Origin: Phragmites australis
Lineage: Eukaryota; Streptophyta; Magnoliopsida; Poales; Poaceae
Assembly: GCF_958298935.1 (NCBI RefSeq)
Contig: NC_084924.1
Location: 17,209,819 to 17,273,818 of the forward strand
Length of the DNA stretch: 64,000 nt
Direction of reading: 5' to 3'
In this document: in pieces, positions 55,640 to 64,000 of the stretch
Layout: each line of letters opens with the position of its first letter
How positions within the stretch are numbered: position 1 is the stretch's first letter
The notes under the pieces: model-generated
What the model was told of the DNA's origin: nothing
Database searches by the model: none
The model's input: only the letters and a program-made list of their open reading frames with translations
Position numbers and translations under genes: made by a program

Positions 55640-58578
55640 GCTGTGGAGAAATGATTACTTGGTGAGCCAGGCACTAAAATGGGATGATTATCGGACGATG
55701 GAACCATTTTGGAATGATTTCATAGAGTACAGGCTGTCAGAGGAAGCACAACAACTAAGTAAGATAAACAAGACCAATTCCCACAAGAACGTGTACCCTC
55801 ACAGAACTGGCTCGCATGGGTACGTGAGGAAATACGAAGAGTGGGAGGAGATAAAAGAACAAGTAACCCACAATGGTGCCACATCTCAGACTGCCGATTG
55901 GATTGAACGAGCGAAGCATTATCTGTGCGCGAGAGGGGTGACTTTGTCGGCAGATGGCAGCCTAATCTTCAAAAGCGAAAGAGAACAGGAAGTGACGTAA
56001 AGAATTGTAGATGCCCACACCTAGTCTTCCCAAAGCTCTTTCAGGCCAGAAAGGGAGAAAGACCAACTAACCTTGGCACTGGGAACCAAGGAGCACCCAG
56101 GTCGCACCAGAGGCAAGGGTGTGGTGCCTTGGAAAGAGGGATTCCCAAAAACTGCCAAAAGTTACAGGAGTCGGAAGAGAAGGAGAGAAAAACTAGAAGA
56201 GTTTTTGGCTTTAGTACGATAAGAACTTGTACAAGAGCGTCAGATGGTAGACGCCAAAATCAAAGAAGCACTTCAGCAAGGAAACAGGTAGCAGCAAGAC
56301 AAAGAAAATGTTGTGAGCTCTGGTGGTCATCGCAGCAGCTGCGCATCTATAGGGTTGCAGAAGAAGAATTGGCTTGTTACCCCATGGACGACATCATAGA
56401 AAGCAAAGCGTGCAAGCTTATCGTGCCCACCTTGAACATTACCACCACAGTGGCTGTGGGACAGGTCGACCAATGCATGGAAGGAGCTCTCTTCAGCGAT
56501 CTTCCGATACCGCAGGGATACACCAAGGTCCACGTGGATTCCGTGTGAAGGCTATACCGTAAGATTGACATGGATTACCCCAGAGAGACGGGTTCCAAGA
56601 GGCTTGGATCAAATGTGGGTGGCTTCGTTCTATGGCCCAAGTGCTACATAGTATTTGAAGATGAGATAGACGAGTCGTCTGATGTGGAGTCAGACCCACA
56701 ACACAGAATTTCTCCGACTCCTCCACGGTCGCCGCCACCGCCACTGTCACAAAGAAGAGAGCCAATCGTCCACGATCGCTGCCACCACCACCATCACCCA
56801 GAAGAGAGCCAACTCCTTCCTCACGCTAGTCGCCACCAAGGGAGCTAACTCCTCCTCAGAAGTCAACACCAGTGCCACCAAGAGAGCCAACTCCTCCCCC
56901 TCCAAAGTCAGCACCACCACCACCAAGAGAGCCAACTCCCCCTCCAAAGTTAACAATAGCTGCATAGTCTAAGAATTTGAGTTCGTCTCAGAAGTCAGTT
57001 TCATCCCAGAAGAAAAGGGCACCTAAAAGGGTGGTAACACTTGAGAAGTTGCCTTGTGAACAAACACCAGAGGAAACCAGAGTGATAGTGGACGACAGTG
57101 TCAAGAAATTCTTTCAAAAGCCAAAGCCTGAGAAGAAAATACCAATCCGTGCATAAACACAGAAGTTTTTCTTAAAGGTTGCCAAACTTGTTGAGCGTAA
57201 GAGTAAATCAGACTATGCGCGCATCAAAAACAAAAAAAAATTACTTGAAGGAGTCTTCTATCGAACAGATACGACAAGAACAAAATTTAGAAAGATTTCT
57301 TGAAAATGCTAAAATGACAAAAGAGCAATTTCTAGACAAGTCCATGGCACCAAAAGCAGCCGAGAGATGGCAATTTAAGCTGGGCAAACTCTTGGTCCCG
57401 CCAAACGTGTGGGACAAACTGACATATCAACTTCAGAAAATTCATGTGTGGTACATGAAGGAGCCACGGGATGGTAGAGAAATGTTCAAGGCTAGATAGA
57501 AGGATTGAGATTTCCTCCACAGGAACAACTCTATTTATATATTATTGGAGGAAATGTATCAACTGTACTAGCAAGATGCCCTCGATGTGTCTATCTTGAG
57601 TTGTTGGACTATGTAAGTGTCGTATACATATAATTCACAGTATACATTCATGTAGCATTGGATTGAATGTCTTAACTTATTCCTTATGTATAATGGAGTT
57701 ATAAAGATACAGGACGGAGGGCATCGACCATATGGGATTCATCAACCCACATCATGAAACTCGACAATAATGCAATCCGATTCAAAAGGAACCGAGGACT
57801 ATGAATTTAAGTGTATTTTGGAGCTACAATTGAAGAAATACATACTTTTGCCCTAACACTTTGGGTATGTGTTTCCCTCCATGAATGTTCTACTCTTTAT
57901 GAGTAATATATCATTAGAAATTAGGACCAACTAACCTTTGGTGACCTATGTGCAGTTATCACTGGATCCTCCTTATCATCCATCCATACATTAGCAAGAT
58001 CGTTATCTTTGACTCACAAAATAATCCAAAAGAAACCTACCAACCCGTCATTGACTTGATATAAAGGTAAAATCTGACCATTTCGTTATTGCTCTAGTAA
58101 TATTTGATTTGATTGAATCAAAGTCTACTTACGGTAATAATCACACACATGCAGAGTGTACCTACGATACATCAAGAAGAGTGTTAGACACTGGCCATTC
58201 GCGAAAGAATGGATTGTCTGTCATGACTTTCCATGTAGGAAGCAGGTCCCGTGCAATAATTTATGTGGTTTTTATGTAATGGAATTCATGCACGGATTCA
58301 ACAGAGACGCGTCATACCAGGTGGTCGATGCTGAGGTATGCGACATACATCTTAATAACTAATTTTTAGGTCCGACATGTGTTCATAAGGATTGATTTCT
58401 TCAATTCTTGAAATTATAGCTCTTCGTGATGTCCAGAGATCGACTCATGATCATTGAAATCAACGCACTTCAAGAATAACTTGTCAGGTTCATCAATGAC
58501 CAAATCATCAGTCGAACCGGCGAGTTCCAAGAATTTGGCTCCTCTATCTCGTTACCTTCATCCAACAAGAAAAAGTAG
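55640..58578 (+). pseudogene. CACTA second gene: Transposase_24-like plus C48 protease domain
   Basis: 55659-55990 encodes WNDFIEYRLSEEAQQLSKIN and RTGSHGYVRKYEEWEEIKE, the plant Ptta/En-Spm (Transposase_24) domain. A frame change at about 55990 is followed by a proline-rich low-complexity stretch (56690-56960). 57840-58578 carries an Ulp1/C48-like protease fold. His is in YHWILL (57960), Asp in VIFDS (about 58010) and Cys in NLCGFYVMEF (58264). Introns fit GT...AG at 57613-57712, 57865-57955, 58067-58154 and 58337-58419. The last exon reads INDQIISRTGEF and stops at 58578. Grass CACTA elements often carry such a second gene. A frameshift and stops (for example before FINDQ) suggest it is dead. 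Confidence 0.8.
56690..56965 (+). repeat. Proline-coding repeats in the CACTA second gene
   Basis: AAGAGAGCCAACTCC recurs about every 40 to 50 bp (near 56755, 56808, 56840, 56885 and 56930), separated by CCACCACCACC-type stretches. It encodes a Pro/Arg/Thr-rich linker between the two domains and changes frame within the array. Confidence 0.7.
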
Positions 58579-60247
58579 AGTTCAAAACCTTCGATTAGCA
58601 AGAAACCTTAAACTATTTTTTATTGTTATAATGAAATCTTACATGTATGCGTTGTATATATACTGTGATGCGCCTAATGTAATTAGCAAACATAATAGTT
58701 TATAGGTAAATAAGAAATTAAAATTAATTTAAGAAATTATAAACATTGCCGTAGGCTAGAAATAACTTTATTAAATTCACTATGGTCTGTTTGAAGTATT
58801 TGAATTATTCTACATTTTAATTGAACTGTTTTGCTTTTTTAATTCTATATTTCACTATACTTTGGATAAAAACTCATGCCTCTATCTTTGATACATATGT
58901 TAGGATCAGCAGCAGGTATCCCAACTTTATACAAGTATTGGCATATTGACTTTACTAATCATTAACACCAGCTAATTACATATGATGTTTGGGTCTTTCA
59001 TCAACGTTTCTGCAGTTGCTTCGATCCTTCCCTAAATTTCGACATTCAGGGAGGTATCCTTGACTTTGTTTTTATTAACTTTTGAGGTTTCCAAGCTAAC
59101 CTAAGTTGTAGCACTCTATGTACTTTGCATTTGTAACATGGTAAATTTGAACGTCTAATGTTGTACTCTATAAAATATAATTAAGATTGTAGAGCTAATT
59201 CTTGGACACTTTTTTGTGGAGGTTCCTATGATGAGTTTGCTCAATCTTGTAAAATCAATAACTAATTCATCTGAGCTTCAAATCAAGTGAAACAAATTTT
59301 GTTGGTTTCCTTGTAACATGATGTACATGATAAAAGTATTTATACTCATAAAAAGGTTGAAAAGTTTCTGTGAGAAAATGTATTTTTTAAACCAAGTTAA
59401 ATGCATAGTTTATTCTTTTCTAATCAAAAAATCATGAAACTAATTTTGTTAGTCTTCTTACATAATCCTATATCTTTTAAAAATACACGAACTCATGAAT
59501 TATTTATTGTAACATGCAGGATTGTGTAAATATGTTGCGACTAGATTAATTCATAACTGACCCATCACACCTTCAAAATTAGTGAAACCACTTTCATTAG
59601 TTTATTTATACTATACTTTATGTAGAAAAAATAATGGTAGACATGAAAAAGTTACTTACAGTGATGTTCCTTAACATGCTCACTTTATGCTTGTGAACTT
59701 TGTTAAAATCATAGAGAAATTAATAAAACTCTAAATGAAGTGAAATCAATTTTAGGGATCCTCTTAAGATACGTCCTACACAACAAAAATATGTGTTTGC
59801 ATGTTAAGTTTTTCCTTAACATGAGTTAATAACTGAGCCGCACGCTACAACTTTTTCTATTTTTCAAATTTCCTCCCTATAGAATATGATGAAAATGACA
59901 TTATTTTTTAAAATAAATTTCACATAAGGTCTTAGAATTGTCTCTAGTTTGGTTAGGATTTTTTTGAATTTGCATGAATTTTTTTATTTTTTGAATTTTT
60001 TATTTAAATTCGATTACATTCGGTTTCTGAAACCGGACCAGAGTGGTAAGCTCGGTAACCGTGAATTTCGATCGGTTACTATCGATAAATTGAACCCTAG
60101 CTAGCCAACCCAAATTTGACTCCTCCCTTCAATGAATTGTTGAAAGGGAGGACCTCTCCTTTAAATTGCAAAGTTGTCTCATGTGCTAATAACATCTTGG
60201 TGAAACAGCACATGAAAACAACCGAATAAAGACATGTGAACAACAAT
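58579..60247. other. AT-rich intergenic DNA, no gene seen
   Basis: No reading frame with a recognisable domain is present. 59990-60110 contains CGGTTTCTGAAACCGG- and ATCGGTTACTATCG-like wording that I associate with dispersed grass repeats, but the class is not clear. Confidence 0.5.
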
Positions 60248-60441
60248 GGAAAAGAAGAACGTTTCATCTGTCTGTATGTGGGGACAAGCTAAAGATTGAA
60301 CAAGTAATTCGCTGTTCCTTAAGAAAAGAAAAGGAAAAAAATTCGATTCGTTGCCCACTGTTTTGTTTATCTTGTGCGCGGTATAGCACTAGATGCTGGC
60401 TCTTACATGCATGTAGTTGCGTACCGATGCGGGAACATAGT
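60248..60441 (+). pseudogene. Orphan NLR promoter copy 1
   Basis: 60289-60441 matches 25138-25270: CTAAAGATTGAA, AATTCGCTGTTCC, TTCGATTCGTTG, TATAGCACTAGATGCT and GGGAACATAGT. It contains an insertion (CATGCATGTAGTTGCG) and ends before the UTR. There is no NLR coding sequence after it. The upstream 40 bases also match the stretch before copy 2. Confidence 0.82.
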
Positions 60442-60645
60442 GGAGCTAAGCTTGTAGAGCTATATATGTTAAGGATTATCTACTTATATGATGTGGTAAG
60501 AGCTTATGATTTACAAGTGACTCCCTTATCCAAAGCTCTCCCTTCAACAACAGCTATCAATCCAGCTTGCAGATAGCGCCATTAATTCGAAGCGTTGTAT
60601 GGAAGAAAGGATATATTCTCTTGTATTGGGAAGGAAACCAATGGA

Positions 60646-60867
60646 AAAGAATAAAGTTTCAATCGTGAGCTGTCTGTATGTGGGGACAAACTAAAGATTG
60701 AACGATCCAATTCGCTGTTCCATAGGAAAAGAAAAGTAAAATATTCGATGCGTTGGCCCACTGCTTTGTTTTCCTTGTGCGCGGTATAGCACCGGGAACA
60801 TAGTCCATTGCATTCGGAGGACAACTACCTCCTCAATTCGCATGCACCGCCCCCCTCATCTCCACTG
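60646..60867 (+). pseudogene. Orphan NLR promoter and 5' UTR copy 2
   Basis: 60691-60867 follows the NLR upstream region closely, including CCATAGGAAAAGAAAAG, GGAACATAGTCCATTGCATT and GCATGCACCGCCCC. It lacks about 30 bp around the TATA box. It stops at CTCCACTG inside the 5' UTR, about 80 bp before where the ATG would lie, and then becomes TCAATAGTTCAG, unrelated DNA. This is a duplicated NLR gene whose body is lost. Confidence 0.85.
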
Positions 60868-60989
60868 TCAATAGTTCAGACTTCGAGAGGTGTGAAGAAA
60901 TATAAGTATGATATGATTGTAATGATTGTAATTGACAAAAACTCGTTAAATATAGAGAAAAACCATTTATACTTGTGAAAATATTATGT

Positions 60990-61205
60990 AAGTCTTCTAT
61001 GTAAAGGACCTGGACCTGGATAACAAGGAGTATAACGTGGTTTTTCAAGAAAAAAGAAGGATTATCAGAGTGGAGAATATCATCTATAAAGAAGACTACA
61101 ATCAATTCGATGTGCTACCTCCTTTCAGAGAGGATGTCAACCTAAGTCTTATGAAAGACACTGACGCACTTCCCTATGTACACCGTGATCATAATGAATG
61201 ATGAA
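60990..61205 (+). pseudogene. TNP2 C-terminal fragment, copy C
   Basis: It matches the end of TNP2 copy B (53935-54150): TCTTCTATGTAAAGGACCTG corresponds to the FYIKDPD codons. The fragment reads through to a stop at about 61200. It is an isolated scrap of a third CACTA element. DNA after it (61290-61380) resembles the leader repeat of copy A. Confidence 0.75.
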
Positions 61206-61431
61206 TTGTTAACCCAAATTAAGTAGTTTTATTTGTATATTAATGAATGATATGAATTACTATATATTAATGAAGGTGTCTTCATTATTAATTTACATTA
61301 GCTATAGGTATGAGCATATTTATTTTTTATTTTTAATGAATTAAATAATTTATCCATGTAATCTTTTTATGAATATAACCAATGTTAAAGACGGGGGCGG
61401 CTTCAAGTAAGCCACCGACTAACTACGAATG

Positions 61432-62343
61432 TGTTGGGGCAAGATAGACTAGCTCGAGGACAATGGTTGAAGATTGCTATCGAAGTCCCTCTGGAGCCTT
61501 CGGTCTTTAAACCCTCAGTAGGAGGCCCGATTTCCAGAGGCTGTAGGTCCCTTCGGACCACCTCTCCGGTACGTACGTGACCTTCCAAAAACTTGGAGCT
61601 ACAACAAGCCCCTCCGGAACCTTTGAACTCCGGACTCTCAGCAGGAGGCCTAGCCCCTAGAGGTTGCGAACCCCATCGGACCACCCCTCCGGTGCCTATG
61701 CGACCTTCCAAAGCCTAAAGATGCAGCAAGTCTACGGAGACAATATCAAGGAAGAAAGGACACCCCCTGCAACCGACCTGACGCGAGGTGACAGACGATT
61801 AATACCGGTGCAAGTGGTGCTTATCCTAACACGCTAGTGCGATGAAAGTTATCCTGACACCCCCGACAGAGCGGCGCTAGGCCGCAATTGGTGACCGGCT
61901 CACCCCTCAGGGGGCAGGCACCACAATAGTTACCACGATAGATATTTATCTTCTATGTAGGGTAAAAAGTAGGTATCCAGAATAAAGCCTAGTAATTCGG
62001 TCAGGTCCTAGATATTTGTACATAATGATAACTTGTACACTAAGCTACGTACCACCCTATAAATAGGGGGAGTGATCATCCGGGCAAAGAGAGGTAACAA
62101 GGGGAGGTCACAAGGAGAGGTCACAAAGGGGGCTCATAAGGAGAATGCTCAACACAACACATAGGACACAGAGGTGCACAAACACAAAGCCATGCTGTGA
62201 TACAACCCAGATCGATCCATTTTTTTTACTATCAATACATTTGTGGTGTTTCTTCCTCTCATACTTCATCTCCAAGCTTGAGTCTCCTCCTTAGAAGAAA
62301 CTCTCATCGTACTTGCTGGGGCAAGACGATCTCTTGCCCCAAC
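61432..62343 (+). mobile_element. Family L copy 3, 5' LTR
   Basis: It starts TGTTGGGGCAAG and ends CTTGCCCCAAC. It aligns with the other LTRs, with a CCCTATAAATAGGGGG TATA box near 62057. The adjoining GGCTCGTCGTCCGTGGGG is a decayed form of the PBS seen in copy 2. Confidence 0.85.
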
Positions 62344-62453
62344 GGCTCGTCGTCCGTGGGGACTCAAACACAGAAGTGCAAAAGAGAGGTAGGAATCTAC
62401 CAAAGAAACCACCAAAGAACTAGCTCTAAACCACCATATCCACTGTTGCAACC

Positions 62454-62687
62454 ATGCAACCATATGTGTTGTTGTCTCAGCCATGCACACGGTGTGCATC
62501 CTTCAGTCCCGCTATCGTGTGGGATGGCGTTCTTCCAGCATTGACTAACCCAGAACCTTGGGTTAGTACGAAAACTCCAGGTGACACAGAGACCTTCCAG
62601 CCTCTACATGGGGAAGACCTCGCCGCACCAGGAGAGGTCGCGGCCGAGGCTGCAGCCAAGCAGACGCTTTCCAATGGTTCTAGGTAG
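62454..62687 (+). CDS. Short conserved frame at the gag position (copy 3)
   Basis: This 77-codon frame, starting MQPYVLLSQPC, is the counterpart of 36124-36345. It shares DPEPWV- or NPEPWV- and FQPLHGEDLAAP. No domain is recognised and expression is unproven. Confidence 0.3.
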   Translation: MQPYVLLSQPCTRCASFSPAIVWDGVLPALTNPEPWVSTKTPGDTETFQPLHGEDLAAPGEVAAEAAAKQTLSNGSR

Positions 62688-63329
62688 TCGAACCCAGGGA
62701 TGTTCTCGCCTAGGCTTAGTCCCAAAGTATCTCCTTCGACAGCATCCGGGATGCTCCGGGCAAGCCAACATCTCCGTAAAGTCTGTCCACCCAGCGTCCT
62801 CCTCGGACCCCTCAGGAGAAAGAGGGTTCCGAGGAGGCACAGGGCTCCAGAGTGCATGGACCCCGCCAGTGCCCCGACGCAGCCCTCGTGACGCCAACCG
62901 CGCACAGGGAACCCCAAATCCACCTCGTCTAGGGAGGCGAAGTCGAAGCCACTCTGGCTCTGAAAGATGGTTCACCAAACGACCTCGACAGTCTCCCAAA
63001 ATGGAAGGAGGCCCTGGGGAAACCATGGGCTCCAGGGCACGCAGCCCCCAGCAGTGACCTCAATGTTAACCACAAGCTCCGGTACCCCCGAAGGCACACA
63101 GGTGCATCCTGCAAGGGCCAGGGCACGGCCACAACACCACTGACTGTCGAACCCTTGCGACCTTCCAGGAGAAATACCTTGGAAGACAAGCAGGATACCT
63201 GGCCACAGAGGGAACCAGTGAAGGATGACACAGGGGTCGGAAGCCTGGGGCAAAATCCCTGGCTCTCTGACCCCGCTCCATCACCACCGACTCCGCCACC
63301 AAGGTGCAATATCCCAGCGATGAGGACTA

Positions 63330-63745
63330 AGTCAAAGAACACCATCACCAGGCTCCGAACAGATTACCTCCGGAGCCAAGCAACAGCTAAGGGCCGAGGG
63401 GGTCGAGGACAACCTCTCCCGACTAGCCTTCAGCTCCACCTCCGATACGCCGTCGCTAGGCTTCGGACGGATTACCTTTGAGCCGGGCAACAGCTAAGGG
63501 CCGAGGGGGTCGAGGACCACGTCTCCCAACTAGCCTTCGGCTCCACCTCTGACACGCCATCGCCAGGCTCCAAACGGATTACCTCGGGAGCCGAGCAACG
63601 TCTAAGGGCCGAGGGGGTCGTGGATCACCTCTCCCGACTAGCCTTCGGCTTCACCTCTGACACGTCGTTGCTAGGCTCCGGACGGATTACCTCCGGGCCA
63701 AGCAACGGCTAATGGCTGAGGGGGTCGAGGACCACCTCTCCTGGC
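63330..63745 (+). repeat. 108-bp tandem repeats (family L copy 3)
   Basis: GACTAGCCTTC(A/G)GCT recurs at 63422, 63530 and 63638, exactly 108 bp apart. The hairpin pair GGCTCC...GGAGCC is present in several units (for example GGCTCCGAACAGATTACCTC then CGGAGCC near 63350). The array ends at CCACCTCTCCTGGCC. Confidence 0.9.
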
Positions 63746-64000
63746 CTGACAATAGGCTTCAAGGCCTCCAAGCCTCATAATAGAGGCCTTATTTTGGCAA
63801 AGGTACGCCCACTATTTCCTATTGATAGTTTACCTAGTTGGTCTATTTTTCATACAGTAAGATCAAAACATGTTGGAGCCCTCCAACCTTACTACTAGAA
63901 ATTTTTTACAACAGATTGCCACTAGGTAGAGATGGTAAATCTAGATTATGTCCCTGTTTAGCAATAAGCGGTAGAACTTAAGTTACATCTTCATTTGGCA
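63746..64000. other. Unassigned right edge
   Basis: After the repeats the DNA is unrelated. AGGCTTCAAGGCCTCCAAGCC (63771) is a short self-complementary stretch. TTACTACTAGAAATTTTTT near 63890 resembles a decayed CACTA start. Nothing firm can be assigned. Confidence 0.3.

Larger units (their letters stand above)
61432..63750 (+). mobile_element. Family L copy 3 (5' portion)
   Basis: It has a 5' LTR, a PBS-like stretch, the short MQPY frame and at least three to four 108-bp repeats (63330-63740). After about 63745 the sequence leaves the family. GAATG before the LTR (61427-61431) would be the target duplication, but the right end is outside or lost. Confidence 0.82.

Noticed and set aside
1..64000. 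tRNA, rRNA or microRNA genes
   Set aside because: No cloverleaf with A/B boxes, no rRNA sequence and no convincing long precursor hairpin was recognised by eye; TGGTATCAGAGC-like stretches are retrotransposon primer sites.

Overview
This is nuclear DNA from a plant, almost certainly a grass. The window is dominated by nested LTR retrotransposons and CACTA (En/Spm) DNA transposons whose subterminal repeats (variants of CAGTGCCGGTT) are typical of grasses. It also holds a GC-rich monocot-style NLR-like gene, a Sirevirus-like Copia element and Tat-like Gypsy fragments. The species cannot be named from the sequence; a panicoid grass is a guess. The only gene with an intact long reading frame and gene-like flanks is the NLR-like gene at 25414-27882 (+). 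Everything else that codes is a transposon gene, and nearly all of those are broken.

Layout from left to right. 1-3520 is the 3' part of a non-autonomous LTR retrotransposon (called family L here) with 108-bp internal tandem repeats and a 3' LTR. 3600-3979 is a CACTA terminus. 3990-8870 is a reverse-strand Tat-like Gypsy element (RT, gag, PBS, LTR). 9530-15255 holds two direct LTR copies of a second Gypsy family around a reverse-strand integrase/RNase H remnant, then that family's leader and gag start. 15256 to about 18430 is a probable LTR or LTR-element remnant. 18440-19850 is a reverse-strand MULE transposase pseudogene whose N-terminal end was amplified into exactly four 1185-bp tandem units (19561-24300). 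24300-25413 is AT-rich DNA and then the NLR promoter.

At 28060-44846 a Copia (Sirevirus-like) element sits 177 bp after the NLR stop codon, with a perfect TAATT target duplication. A second family L copy (35192-41971) is nested in its RNase H region. To the right are a 464-bp non-autonomous CACTA element (45056-45519, ATA target duplication), two broken TNP2-type CACTA transposases (48383-49945 and 51386-54160), and the partner CACTA gene with a Transposase_24-like domain and an Ulp1/C48-like protease domain (55640-58578, introns visible). Two copies of the NLR promoter lacking any NLR body lie at 60248-60867, followed by a TNP2 C-terminal scrap and a third family L copy (61432 to the window end region).

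How the parts relate. One resistance-gene-like locus lies in a region swollen by transposons. The promoter remnants show that related NLR copies once existed nearby. Family L has no gag-pol and would need proteins from an autonomous relative; the small CACTA element would likewise need a CACTA transposase. The most notable items are the NLR-like protein without a nucleotide-binding subdomain, the orphan NLR promoters, the four-unit MULE array and the hairpin-bearing 108-bp repeats of family L.
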